NCBI GenBank assembly: GCA_964019055.1
Contig: OZ025206.1
Span: 637,501 to 701,500, forward strand
Source of the DNA: Anthopleura xanthogrammica
Lineage: Eukaryota; Cnidaria; Anthozoa; Actiniaria; Actiniidae
Direction of reading: 5' to 3'
DNA: 64,000 nt
Shown here one piece after another: positions 1 to 11,019 of the stretch (the first letter of the stretch is position 1; every line of letters begins with the position of its first letter). A model generated the notes under the pieces. It was given only the letters and a program-made list of their open reading frames with translations. It made no database searches and was not told the origin of the DNA. The translations under genes were made by a program, and so were the position numbers.

Positions 1-939
1 TCTATTTTTTTTATTTTGGGGAAAGCTGCTTTGCTTCGAACATTTCTTATAACAAGTTAAAAATCGAGTTAAAAATCAAGGACAAGTTAAAAATCAAGCA
101 CATGCACTGAACCATCGTTTCAGTTGCTCTATTCCTAATTATTTTGGGGAAAGCTGCTTTGCTTCAAGAATCCCTTATAACAAATGGTTAAAAATCAAGG
201 ACCTGCAACCATCGTTTCGGTCCTACCAGCTCTCTGCGTCTTGTTCTATGTCTTCTAGCAATAGAAAAATCTGGAAAGAAGGAGAGTAATGACTGCCTTA
301 TGTTTAAGTCGTTGTGCTACTAGCAACATATGCTAACCTGGCAGGTCAATCGCGTAAAACGTTTAGATTGATTATGGCTCCGAATGGAGTGCATATGACC
401 AAACAATGAGCTTTACATTTTATTAAAGGAGTCTTTGAATGACGCATAATTTAGACAATGTTCATTTTACTAGCCGAATATTAACTCTAATTTCTCAACA
501 CAAATCCACGCAAAGAATCAAGCTATTTTTAGGATTTTCTTTTTAAAAAATAGCACGCGTTTCGAGCACAGACGCTACAGATTTGAAACTTCAGAAATTA
601 GTGCGTCCACAATTCCAAATATCTCAACTTTGTGACCTATTCGTCTAACTTGTTTTACTTGAAGTATTTTCTACGTTTTAACCAATCCACGAACAGCAAA
701 ATCATGTGTAATAAGATAACACTTAATCTTGATTGACAGATGATTGACATGTGTCAGTCTCGTAAAAGTTCGAGTTTTACAAGGCCCGTGTGTTAAAACG
801 GTAGTAAGAAAGGTGTACGTGTTAACAGGAGTAGGAAGCTACGCCTATCATACCGGGCAATAATTGTTCCAGTAATAGTGTCCCTAATGAGTTAATCTTA
901 TTGTTTTCTTATCTATGTTGTTTCTTGTCGTTTATTTAG

Positions 940-1013
940 GTACGAAGAACCAAACGCATGGAGGATATCACGTGCCTTTAGAAGAAGATAACACCACATC
1001 AAGCGCAGAATCA
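940..1013 (+). CDS. Candidate internal exon i of an unrecognised gene (A1)
   Basis: A long T-rich tract ending in TTTATTTAG precedes the segment, and a GTAAAC donor follows it. Read with two leading bases, it gives 24 open codons beginning TKNQTHGGYHVP and ending in an acidic, Ser/Thr-rich stretch. The copy at 24123-24196 keeps both splice sites and the frame, with one change (Glu to Gly). The segment ends at a codon boundary and joins in phase to the candidate exon at 1478. I do not recognise the peptide. The copies are too similar for conservation alone to prove coding. Confidence 0.3.
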
Positions 1014-1477
1014 GTAAACGTTATCTTAAGAATTATTCTGTTGTTGCAACTGGACTCCCATCCCACCCTCTCCATCTTATCATGTGACATCACATCTACC
1101 CAATCAATACTGTACATAAATGGTTCATTTCTATTGCTTTTGTTCTAGATCTAGATCCTATTAACTCTAACGCGTTCCGCGCATCGCACAGTATTATATC
1201 TTCAAGGGTATTCACAGATTGTACTTTCAAGTATTTTCGTAATTGCTTAATGACATTACACATACTAAATCTGTTAATTTGGTTGCGTGTTTTAACCGCA
1301 AAATATCTTAGACTGTTAATCGTTGTTTCGCAGTCGTTTCACAAGTGTTTCGTCTCTATTATACACAGACTGTAACTCCGAGACCATTTTTTGTCGTCGT
1401 CGTTAATCAAGGATCTCAACTTTGTACGTGTTTTAGTGATGCATTACGCTAACATGTGTCTCTAATGATGTTGGCAG

Positions 1478-1520
1478 TCATCCAGTATTAAACAAAGGCG
1501 GCAACACGGTATACCGCCTG
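1478..1520 (+). CDS. Candidate internal exon ii (A1)
   Basis: This 43-nt segment lies between a TTGGCAG acceptor and a CTG/GTGAGC donor, which is a strong consensus. In phase 0, as the preceding candidate exon requires, it reads SSSIKQRRQHGIPP plus one base. Joined to 3408-3506 that extra base completes a Gly codon. The A2 copy at 24687-24729 is identical, while A3 lacks the region. The splice signals are the main evidence; the short length keeps the call tentative. Confidence 0.3.
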
Positions 1521-3407
1521 GTGAGCTGAAGATAGTTGACTTTGCCGATAGAGTATCGTATAACTTCAAATGAAGGTCATCTTTTTGAGACCACATTTCA
1601 GAGTTTACTTTTCAATTTTGATTTGCCGAAATCGATAAAAGTCTACTTGGGAAATGAAAAGTGATGATTGTATAAGTTGGTTTGTGGAACGCGTAGGGGA
1701 TGTGCTTAATGCCCTTGGGTACCAAAGTTGAGACGGATGGTTATATATGGCACTAAGGGTATGTCAGGGATGGAGATTATCCAGCTGGCAGTACGGAGAG
1801 ATACCCAGACTAATTAGTAACCTGTGGAAATAAATGTTATGATTAGCCGAGGAATGGATCAGTGGTGTCATTAAAAGCGTTCAGACTAAGATCGTTTGGG
1901 ATCAAAAGTTTTTTTAAAAGCCGATCAGTGTCAAATAATGTCTCAGAATGTGCTTGCGAAATGAATGGTCGTGAACTTGACCACTGTAGATACGTGACAA
2001 AACAGTTGGCGACTAATCTTGATGCGGGTCATTCATCGTTACTCCTCCCATTGATTACTAAACACCACGTTATTCCATAAAATGCTACCTTTTTGTACGC
2101 CAAGGACTTTACTTCGTGACTTCACCATACATTCTTTCTATCCAAAAGGTTTTATTAGTGCCTATTTCTTTTAACAATGTGGGACCTTGATGTAACGTTA
2201 ACATTTATTCGCGTTCCGTGCAAGCACCTTGGTCAAAACATTTTTGCCGCGATAACCCGAAAGACCGATAACATTTGACCAATAATATTCAAGGCACTTG
2301 TTTGCATTACTACGTGCTCTCTGTTGATTGGTCGATATTCTTCACGCATGCGTCGTTTTGTCTTCACTATTCAAAAATGTGTGTCGATTAGATATCTGAT
2401 ATTTTTGGACATTATCCAGTAATGTGCAAGATGAGTTGTCCTGGTTATTGGACACTTGCGAAGTTCCCTAAAGAAGGGCCAAAGAACCTGTCTCATCTGA
2501 TAATGTATCAGTAACGTACAAAGCACTTGTTATATTTGGCTCATAGCCCTATTGTTTATTGATTTCGCGCAGGCATATCTTATCTAGGTACACTAAAAAT
2601 CATGCATAAACCTTATCGATAGATTGTCTTCAGATAACCCATCTGTGTAGCGCATACCTTTTCCCACAATTGTGTCACTGTACTTGGCAAAGTGCCAGCA
2701 CACATGTTCACCTTTTTATAATGCTATTTTGAACAAGAACACGAAGGTCCAAACTTTCATTGTCTTATTCAGTTTTACAGTGCCACTGTCTTGTGATCGC
2801 TTAAAGTTCCCCCCACGTTCCATGTAATTGAAAACAGAGTAGTAGGCACCTAATGGCCATGAGGTCAAGAATAATGTTGGAAAGACGGTTTGACTTCTGC
2901 CTGGGCAGATAATCTTTGGCATAGTCTAATCAAATTTACATCCATCATACTCATTTGGGAGGTAAAAAAAGATATCTACCGTAATTCTGACAGATGTTGT
3001 AGGTTAAGAACTTTTCGTCTTAACTCATAGTGCTGTGATCTTATGGCGCCGAGTAAATATTGCCTTGGGGGTCGCGGAAGAGCATGGGTGGCAGGAAGGG
3101 CGCTCGTGATTTGTTTTTGTTTTTTCATGAAGGACATTTTGGGTCGCGCTCCTGTCTTGTCAAACGTTAGTAAAGATCTTTACAGAATTATCTTGCTCCA
3201 GGCATTTTGTCGGGTTTTCCCCCCTTCACAGGAAAAAACAACTTTCAAATTCAAATTCAAATTAGATATTAGTTATACCGCTGGATTTCAAAATTCAGAC
3301 TCAAAGAAGGCTTATGTTTATACATTTCTCATTTCCGTATTCTACCTAGTTGTTATGTAACAATATTTTAGGTTTTTTCCGTGTACGATGTACGCCTCTG
3401 TCATCAG

Positions 3408-3506
3408 GACGTAATACAGACGGCCGTTTGTCAAAAGATCCAACATGCGTAGAGTTGAGATATGACGTTACATTGACAGAACATGAACTATTAATTCCCT
3501 TTCAAG
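3408..3506 (+). CDS. Candidate internal exon iii (A1)
   Basis: A pyrimidine-rich tract ending in TCATCAG comes before it and CAAG/GTCTGT follows. With two leading bases it reads 32 codons starting RNTDGRLSKDPTCVELRYDV and ending in LLIPFQ, followed by one spare base. It is in phase with 1478-1520 but out of phase with the next candidate (3593), so either one exon is missing, a different donor is used, or the chain is wrong. The A2 copy at 26601-26699 is identical. A3 carries a deletion that removes it. The same frame also runs on without splicing to 3619. Confidence 0.28.
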
Positions 3507-3592
3507 GTCTGTTATGTAACGCTGAAAGTCAATCTCGAAAATATTTCCACTCTCTGACCTTAGTATTCTATATTCCCTTGATACGTCTGCAG

Positions 3593-3737
3593 GTTATCAA
3601 AGTTTGTGTGGTCCATTGATTTGCTAGACAAGAAGCGGCCAATTTATAGGGATGCAAGACCGTGTGACCACATAAAGTTATTTAAACAGGGATATCTTTA
3701 CTTCTACAAGTGTATTATATCCTTTATAGAATGTTTG
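3593..3737 (+). CDS. Candidate internal exon iv, three copies with only in-frame indels
   Basis: The acceptor is a TTCCCTTGATACGTCTGCAG tract and the donor is TTG/GTATGT. One leading base plus 48 open codons read LSKFVWSIDLLDKKRPIY and onward; the other two frames have stops. Copies lie at 26786-26930 (A2) and 43453-43591 (A3). Relative to A1, A2 gains 3 nt and loses 3 nt, and A3 loses 3 nt at two places, one of them the loss shared with A2. All indels keep the frame, and several substitutions are silent (ATA/ATC, TTA/CTA). The segment ends at a codon boundary, in phase with 4056. The family is unknown to me. Confidence 0.42.
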
Positions 3738-4055
3738 GTATGTCGGTTATCCGTCGATGACATTCAACATATGTTGTTTTGAACACTATAAGTTCTCTAT
3801 AACGAGGGGTCACCAAACACTACAATTAGTCAAGCCAACTCTTTGTGTTAAATACGATCAAATAGATCTCTCAAAGGTCATGCAATCACAAGCCGTGAAT
3901 ATGCAAAGTTCAGTGGATTTACGATAAATCATCACACGGGAGATTCTTATCGGCGAGTGATTTAAGCAAGCAGGCGGACAAAACATGAAGGCCATTTTCC
4001 GCTTCCGTTTTTTCAAAGATAAAAGTTGTATCCCTTCTGGCGATTAATTTCACAG

Positions 4056-4157
4056 GACGCCAGGATTCGGTTACAAAAACACCAGATTATAAACCGCAAT
4101 TTTTCCATTGATTGGTTCTTTAAAGCGCAGTTTCAAGGATCGTTTGACAAAGCCAAG
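4056..4157 (+). CDS. Candidate internal exon v (A1)
   Basis: Acceptor TTAATTTCACAG and donor CCAAG/GTTAAA bound 34 complete codons reading DARIRLQKHQIINRNFSIDW and then FFKAQFQGSFDKAK. The segment is rich in aromatic and basic residues and joins in phase 0 to the candidate at 3593-3737. The copies at 27252-27353 (A2; one Lys to Ile) and 43920-44021 (A3; the Lys to Ile plus a silent change) keep length and frame. Downstream of the donor A3 diverges sharply, which fits intron sequence under less constraint but could also be chance. Confidence 0.35.
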
Positions 4158-4682
4158 GTTAAAAAGCATCTGACATATTCGTTTTTGAGCTGCGTCGGTC
4201 TTCGCTCGCAAACAGTATGACCATCTGATAACATTTCACTAAATGAACGTGCTCCCCATCCACTCCGGATTCCAGTTAGAATTACTGTTTTCACAAGATT
4301 TTAAAAAAGATTATCAATTCCTCAGCAATTTTTGATATCGCATTTTACAAAACCCTTCCAAAGGTCGAAAGTTTTATTGATACTGGGACAACCAGTGAAC
4401 GCGAAAACGCATTGCAGCAATAAAGATTAAGAAACGAAGAATGCGTAAAGTATTTGCACTTGCATCAATAGATGTTGCTCTTTATGACAAGTGCGACAGA
4501 GGGAAAAGTTTATTGTTGGACTTTTAATTTAATTTGTTCATCGTGATGGTCGCTTTATTTCTGTTTGAAAAATCAAGACGTCCTTGTCAAGTGGGTATTG
4601 TCGATGATTAAAGGTTATATTTAAGTAGGGAGTTCCTGAAGATTCCAAACATATTCTAATGATTTGGAAACAAAGTAATTCA

Positions 4683-4706
4683 TAAAAAATAAAAATAAAA
4701 ATAAAA
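4683..4706. repeat. A-rich (AAAAAT)n run at an A1 deletion scar
   Basis: A short run of ATAAAAA-type units stands where A2 and A3 keep about 300 bp that includes a minus-strand exon-like segment. The low-complexity run probably marks a slippage or deletion junction specific to A1. Confidence 0.6.
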
Positions 4707-5956
4707 GTCGTACGTACAAACTGCGCAAATTGTATGGGGAACAAATCCTCTGAAAAGACCACTCTGAAACCATTGCCTGATCAAATAAGTTGCACTTTAA
4801 AAGGTTCCTAATGTCAATGGCAGTTTGTTGTCTTAAACAAGTTTAGTGGAAAGAATCTAGTCTTGTTCAGCACACAATCTCAGGATTTTTTCAAAACCCA
4901 GTGTTAATGAGTGTGTTAACATCTCAGGAAACGAATTTTATTTAGAGTATTAACTTATAAGATCATACATTCACTCAATATTTCATTGCTGAACATAGAC
5001 TGCATCCATTTTGGTAAAGAGGCAAGGTGGCTGGATTGCTTCTTGCTTGATCCATCCACAGGTTTTGCTATCATTGAAGGGATGTTTTCAATACATTCAC
5101 TGTAATTAGTCTTTCAGCTTTCATACTTTCTTGGATTTTTCTCTTTAATAGAAAACAAATTAAAAATAAAGTGAGTTATGGAGCATAATCAACGCAGTTA
5201 CATCATGTACGATGTCAACGTTCATGCAACAAATTATTAACAACCAAAATGTAGCACTCTATACAGTTGTTTCAGGTAAGGATCTCTGTAAATACTGCAA
5301 AATCATACTGTTCAGGCTAAAATCTATGGCAGGGAACATGAAAAGCAAAACAGAAAGAATTTGGCTCAAGGATGTTTGAACTTGGTTTACCGGCTGAAAT
5401 TCTGCATAAATTACCAAAACTACTAGAGAGGATACAGATTTCAGTGTTCGTGCGGCAACCTTTTTCAAGTAGCTGTATACATTGATTGTTTCAAGGAGCT
5501 ATATGCGTGCTATAGATTTTGAGGTCCAAGAATGAGTTCCCAAACCTTTACAGTATAAATACAACCGACGTCTCAGGCTCAGTACAAGTTACTAATAGGT
5601 GGCTCACACGATATACCTACCTGGAAGGTTTTCGTGCAGTAAATCACGTGTTTTCTTAGCAAACAACTCAAGATTGCAATCGCTTCTCATTCTTTATCAA
5701 TATCCACGCCTTTCCGATGTATGGAACTCTGATAAACGAAACACTCGACTTTAAAAACAACATTTAGTCTACAAGAGTGAAGTAAGAGTACAACTGGTGC
5801 GTGAAGAAGAGTTCAGTTTGCTCTTGAACGGTCTTTTCAATGGACCCCACTCTAATTTAATCCTTTTTAAAATGCTAGCACTCGAAACTTTCTGCAGTTT
5901 ATTATCGTACTGTCGTTTAATACCGTTTCTGGTTAAAAAATTAAAATTTGAAGGTA

Positions 5957-6103
5957 ATGATGGTAAACTTCAATTGCTCAGCGTATAATGATGAGGCTTT
6001 CGTGCGGCTTATCGAGTCATTGCGTGCAGCACTTCTGGAAGATGGAGTGAACAAGCCGCTGTTAAATGTACTGTCCATAAATAGGTTGAGGCTTGTGTTG
6101 TAA
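5957..6103 (+). CDS. 48-codon small ORF conserved in all three A blocks
   Basis: ATGATG opens a frame of 48 codons ending in TAA: it begins MMVNFNCSAYNDEAFVRLIE and continues as a Leu/Ala-rich, probably helical segment (SLRAALLEDGVNKPLL). The A3 copy (47186-47332) has the same length and differs at one silent site (GTA to GTT) in the part compared. The A2 copy (30890-31015) lacks a net 27 nt and gains 6 nt, both in frame, and ends at the same stop. The silent A3 change creates a stop in the longer overlapping frame at 5797-5988, which argues that this frame, not the longer one, is under constraint. It could be a first exon, a last exon (a weak CTCAG acceptor lies inside) or a stand-alone small protein. 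No domain is recognised. Confidence 0.42.
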   Translation: MMVNFNCSAYNDEAFVRLIESLRAALLEDGVNKPLLNVLSINRLRLVL

Positions 6104-6615
6104 CTGGATTCAATTCAAGTTTGAGTGAAGCGGTCTAAGACATATCGTGAACTAATATAAGACAGCTATCTAACAAACCAAAATAAGTTTGTACTCGTTC
6201 TTGAGTTACAAATTATTGATTTTCAAAATTCCGTCTATTGTATTCAATAGTCTAGCCATCTTATCGTATGTTCGTTAAGTCTTGAACAAAAATGAAGCAG
6301 TTTTTTTAAACCCCTATAGCTTGGGCGTAGTGTTTTCCCGGTTGAGGTCATGTCATTTTCTTGAGAAGAGATGTGGTTTGTTGGAGTTGTATCCATATTG
6401 TCTTGCTATGTGCAGCCTATAAAAACATAGAAATAATAGTCTAGGGAACAATACATTGAAATGGGAAGACATTATGACTAAGCTTTATTTTATTTTTTGT
6501 AATTCATTTCCTTTTTTTTTACTTTTTTTTCTTCTTCTTTTTGTCTTTGTTGTTGTTGTTTGTTTGTTTTTTTTCGTCTATTTTTTGTTTTATATTTAAT
6601 TGTTGTTTTTTTCTT

Positions 6616-6620
<5 letters not shown>

Positions 6621-6662
<42 letters not shown>
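6621..6662. repeat. (CT)21 microsatellite
   Basis: An uninterrupted CT run. The equivalent in A2 is about 65 bp (31504-31568) and is lost in A3, so the array is length-variable between paralogues. It produces spurious Ser/Leu ORFs. Confidence 0.95.
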
Positions 6663-6663
<1 letters not shown>

Positions 6664-6714
6664 ATGCAAGTAGTCATTTTTAGCACCGTATTTTCCAACT
6701 TAAATAAATCTTTC

Positions 6715-6743
6715 CTCTCCCTCCCTCCCTCCCTCCCTCCCTC
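6715..6743. repeat. (CCCT)n microsatellite
   Basis: A short CCCT/CTCC array close to the CT repeat. Matching arrays are at 31632-31658 and 49932-49946. Confidence 0.9.
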
Positions 6744-7701
6744 TTTATGTAAGATCTAGTAATTATAAAATCAAAAATACTGATAATTAACAATCATTTT
6801 CTTATCACATCTCATTACATAACTTAGTCTTCTATCACAAAATGATATGATAAAATAAGTCTGTCTCCCTCTCTAATGTTTATTTTCCTCTATGCTTAGG
6901 AACGTTAAGTGCAGATTACCTATTAAGTAGACAGATGTTTTATATTATTTAATAAGATTTAAACACATGTACACAGCTTGTATTCTAACAGTGTCAATAT
7001 ATAGGTGCTTCAACTTATATGGGTAGCTTGTCATTTACCGTGCAGTGATTAGGAAGATTATTTGTGTCACTGGGGGGCGATAAACAGTCGTGTTCTCTAA
7101 CTTTAAACGCCCTAAATGAGACGAAATCATATACTTAGAGGAATGTGTCTCAACAAAGTATTGTGTAAAATGCAGATAACAACAGATTTTATCAATGGGA
7201 AAAGCAAGGGGTGGCACAAGGGACGTGTCGTAATGACACATACATCAACCCATGGTCAAAGAATCAATTTTCAGAAATCCTATATATGTTGACAGGAATT
7301 TGGCGAATTTCGTCCTGAAATAAAAAAATCTAACTTCGAATAAAGAAAAGAATCATTTTTTTTTTTTACTAAAATTAGTTTGGGTTGTACTTTGTAACCT
7401 GTCTTGTGTATTTTCTAGCAAGGGACAACGGACATAATTGTCGAGAGTGAACAAAGATGGCGGCAAAGTGCGTCGTACCCCACGTCGTCTTTTTTCGTCG
7501 TGTTTACAAATACAGTCTTCATTTAGAATAGTTATATACCTTCTAAACATACCTTCAGAAAGGTTCAGATACTTTCTGAAGAGAATAGAATTCGGAATAC
7601 AAAAGTAAAGTTTCTTGTAATATATGAGGAAAGCTGAACAAATTGTCTGGAACTTCGTCACATTTTCTCCTCTTGCCCTTCCTTTGTGTTGCTAGCACTT
7701 T

Positions 7702-7974
7702 TTGACCCATATTTCCTTCATTCTTAGCTCTTCTGAGACCTCATGTCTTTTGCATCCGTTTCTTTTACTTTTGCCAGTCTCTTTCTTGGTGTTTTCTACC
7801 TACCAGAACGCAAAGGGTAAGAAATACATCTCTTGCACAACTACAGCATCTGCTTCCTGGGAAATCACCCTCAAAGTCAAAGTGACTTTCCTTATTAATC
7901 ATCCGCTTGACTTTGACCATTTCTGTTCTATTTCGACCGACGTTGTTTCTTCCAAACAATTGCAGAAATCATAG
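7702..7974 (+). other. Recurrent 90-codon open frame of block B, probably not a gene
   Basis: The frame begins MTHISFILSSSETSCLLHPF and recurs at 11354-11626, 15252-15485 (interrupted by an insertion), 19502-19774, 35407-35679, 40055-40252 and 50916-51104. A T-rich tract ending in CTACCTACCAG inside it is a near-perfect splice acceptor, and ten bases later GGGTAAGAAA resembles a donor. In B7 and B8 small indels shift the frame near the ITLKVKV stretch and end it early. The near-identity of the other copies reflects recent duplication, not selection that I can see. The minus-strand frame (7765-7959) recurs with it as its shadow. Confidence 0.35.
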
Positions 7975-8131
7975 ATTTTGTCGTAAAGGTCAAAATACCG
8001 AGGTTGTCCTAAAAACACACCCTTAAAACCCAAAGAGTTTTCGATGAAGAATCTGATTTGATTTAATTAAAAATTTGTTGTTTTCAACGTTTCAGTGTTA
8101 GGAGTTTGTTTTTCTATTTTAGCCAATAAGC

Positions 8132-8335
8132 TAAGCTTGGTGGTGGCCAACTCGAAAGTTCATTACTACTTTGGCCACCACACACGCTTACTATATCTTA
8201 ATTTAGTATCTTATTTAAAAATATGTGAATTTTTATATATTGTATTTATATAATTATATGTATGTATAATTCTGCTTAGAGAAAAATTTGAAATTGTAAT
8301 AGCACGTGTAAATAAATTAAAGTCTAGCAATTTGT
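8132..8335. other. B1-specific AT-rich replacement with hairpin
   Basis: A GGTGGTGGCCAA / TTGGCCACCAC hairpin at about 8139-8185 (stem about 11 bp, loop about 20 nt) is followed by ~130 bp of AT-rich DNA. It stands in place of the ~470-bp segment present in B2-B4 and in the other monomers that retain this region. The sequence contains AATAAA near its end. It could be the 3' end of a retroelement or a gene-conversion tract; I cannot tell which. Confidence 0.45.
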
Positions 8336-9138
8336 CCTTTACAAAAGACAAGCAAGCAAGGAAACTAGTATCGGAACTACACTGTGTAATATAATGAAGA
8401 ACTTAGCTTTACTGTTTTACTTTTATGTTTTGAGCCCTTCAAAAGAGTGACATCTAGAAGAATTCAGCTTCTCAGTCCTATTTCATAAAGTCTTTAACAT
8501 TCGTTTGGATTAAGATCAAAGTTTCCCTATTAAATCAAATTTTCAGGGAGAAAGAAATTTTTTTTAAGAGAAGAGCATGCACTGATTCGTTTTTTTTTTA
8601 AAGACCCGTAGTTCACGTTTAATATGAAGCCTTACAATACCACGAAGAATGGGTTAGAAAACCAAAAGTACCCAAACCAACATAGCTTTGTTAGGACACA
8701 GTGGTATTCCATAAACTCTTTCACATCAAAAGTGATCGATAAACTACGGTCAAATAACGTTGTATCAATAAATGTGGTGAGTTTGAGAAAATTCAATGTA
8801 TCGGTCAAGGCCTAAAAACACAAAATCCTACTGAACTTTCTTCTTTTAAACGTCTGCAAATTTCCGAAAACTCTTCGTAGCATGAACGGAGGATCCTGTA
8901 CTTAACATTTACACAGTTTCAATCTGCTATCGGAGTTTTTTCCATGTCATTTACTTTATTCTTTGCGGATGTTTGTTGACTGAGTCGCCTCTGCAACAAA
9001 ATGGCGGCCATTTATTTGGAAATCATCGCTTTATTCGCCACAGACATTTTCTATTCTCACATTACAAGTATTTCCTTTTTATTTCTTGTTTGCTGTTTGT
9101 TTGTTGTAGTTGTCTTTTCTTCTTTCTTTTAAACTGAG

Positions 9139-9381
9139 TCATAAAGTCTTAGAAATGAGCTGTTTTTCTCTGCCTTTAAAGCATAGAAATTTGCAAACTG
9201 TACTAAATGTTTTACCCCAATTTCTGTGAGGGGAATGTGTGGTAAATGATAAATAACTCGTTCCCAAAGATTGCTCCGTTTTTTCTTCATACATCAAGAC
9301 ACTATGACCGATGAGTCTTCTCATTAAACGAGAAAGAACGTGATCCAATGTACATTCAAGAAATAAACCAAGTGTCATCAA
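9139..9381 (-). other. Recurrent 80-codon minus-strand frame of block B
   Basis: The frame starts MMTLGLFLECTLDHVLSRLM and contains SPHRNWGKTFSTVCKF. It is present without indels at 13050-13292, 17247-17489, 21490-21732 and 33354-33596, but is frameshifted in the B8 copy (about 52565-52815) and absent from B6 and B7. Comparing B1 with B4 by eye, amino-acid-changing substitutions outnumber silent ones about two to one, which is close to neutral expectation. It is protein-like in composition, so a decayed exon cannot be excluded. Confidence 0.3.
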
Positions 9382-11019
9382 AGAAACGTGTTCTTGTCTT
9401 TATAACGTAGTTAGAAATTACGCTAGCTCTTGTCAAGATATGCAACTTATCCTGTCCACGTATGCTGTGCACTACCTTTAACATTCGTACTTACTAGAAT
9501 CAGTATAATTCCTAAAGCGTTTGTATTTAGCATACCTACATAAACGTCTTATTTTAAAGATTTTTAAGTTGCACAAAACCAACTACAAGCAACAGCTAAA
9601 TGTATTTTCATTCCTTTCTGCATATTTGGACATTTAAACTCAAAGAGCAGAACTTATCTTTCTAGCTCACAGAACATGCAAAACTTATAAATATACTATC
9701 GTATTAAACAAACTGCTTTGTTATTTATGAGTAATGATTTTACCTCCATGCCGTGCCATGCCATGTGACCACGAATAATTTTCAGCTCCGGAATAAAAAA
9801 CCTAACTTATGGATTTAGAATGAAAACGTCTTTGCAAGCATGTACTCACATGCAGATAACTCTCTATAACCATTGAGAGTAAAGATCTCTTTCTTTCATC
9901 CAGCACTGTCTTAACGTTTTTGTACTTTAACGTGAGGAAGATCCGCAGAAAGAAATCCACTACAACACTGCAGTCGACTGAGCGACTTCGTACTTTGTAG
10001 CAGGCGCCATTTTAGTTAACTCCTTAACTTGGCTAGTCGTAGAATCATTAAGTGATAAAATTAAGGATTCTAAAAAACTATTTGTTTGTTCCATGTTTGT
10101 TCCAGCACAATTATTTTAAAACGTAAAGGAAGGAGAATAATTTTAGCTTGAATTTTAGGTCTACAATGTTGAAAATAAAATTATGCAGAACAGAGGATTG
10201 TTTGAATGTATGTTTCTTTGTTGTTTTGCCACACCCAGAAGGATCATAATTAGAAGCTAGAATCATTACTCTCAAATTGAAAATTCATTCAACCTTCTAT
10301 AGCTTTATTTAGTGTTACTTCGCAGTTAATAATCTGAATAACTATAACTTTACGAAATAGGTTTTTCTGTTACAGTGAAGAAATGTTTCTTTCTTAAGCT
10401 ACAATTTAAGCTTCAACATGTCCTACTTTAGGATTAGGAATCTAGGATATATAAGTACCTCTCATAGTAACTTAACAGGTTATTTAAAAACATAGTTCTT
10501 TTCGTATAAAAGAATACATATCCTTTTTTCATGACACATACCTCAACCAATGGTCAGTGAATTAAGTATCATGGAATCCTATATATGTTGACAAGAATTT
10601 GGCGAATTTCGTCGATAAACAGTCGTGTTGTTCTATAACTTAAAATGCCCTAAATGAGACGAAATTATATACTTAGAGGAATTTGTCTCAACAAAGTATT
10701 GTGTAAGGTGCAGATAACAACAGATTTTATCGATAGGAAAAGCACAAGGTGTCACAAGGGACGTGTCGTAATGACACATACGTCAGCCCATGGCATGGTT
10801 AAAGAATCAAGTATCAGAGAATCCTGTATATAGAATGAAAATTATTATTTATTGTGGAAATGTAATAAAGAAATTATACTTATTCGTTTTTTTCACGATT
10901 GAGAGTCATTTGTAAATGCGCGGTCCTATATATATAATCCTATATATGTTGACAGGAATCTGTCAAATTTCGTCCTGAAATAAAAAATCTATTTCAAATA
11001 AGGAAAAGAATCATTTTTT

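Larger units (their letters stand above)
1..7330 (+). repeat. Segmental duplication block A, copy A1
   Basis: This stretch is repeated at 23195-32280 (A2) and, from the equivalent of position 3128 onward, at 43173-50575 (A3). The match is collinear: the offset to A2 stays near 23.2 kb until the A2-specific insertions near 28.6-30.2 kb and is about 24.95 kb after them. Differences are scattered substitutions and short indels, so the duplication is fairly recent. The left edge is cut by the window. A1 lost roughly 300 bp around 4683-4706, where an (A4-5T)n run replaces sequence kept in A2 and A3. Exon-like segments inside are listed separately. The stretches 1-930, 1525-3400 and 4160-5950 show no gene that I can support. 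Confidence 0.9.
7331..11019 (+). repeat. Block B monomer B1 (short form)
   Basis: The monomer opens with a GTTTGGGTTGTACTTTG segment, a T-rich tract ending in TAG and an AAGATGGCGGC motif at 7454. It includes a 90-codon + frame (7702-7974), a 63-codon + frame (8624-8815), and an 80-codon minus frame (9139-9381) that recur in other monomers. Between 8132 and 8335 the usual ~470 bp (compare 11783-12250) is replaced by an AT-rich segment with a hairpin. The stretch 8348-10090 is nearly identical to 12262-13990 in B2. The ORFs acquire frameshifts in diverged copies, so I do not call them genes. Confidence 0.88.

Noticed and set aside
5259..5468. 69-codon minus frame with hydrophobic segments, repeated at 30228-30437
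   Set aside because: It starts at TTG, and the A3 copy has frame-breaking indels; the similarity in A2 is explained by recent duplication.
5797..5988. 63-codon + frame beginning MREEEFSLLLNGLF, resembling the EEEEFSLL stretch at 60889
   Set aside because: A3 has a stop created by a change that is silent in the overlapping small ORF; the resemblance to 60889 is limited to a short acidic segment and could be chance.
8624..8815. 63-codon + frame beginning MKPYNTTKNGLENQ in B1-B3
   Set aside because: B4 has a one-base loss, B5 lacks the start and B8 is degraded; identity of B1 and B2 only reflects recent copying.
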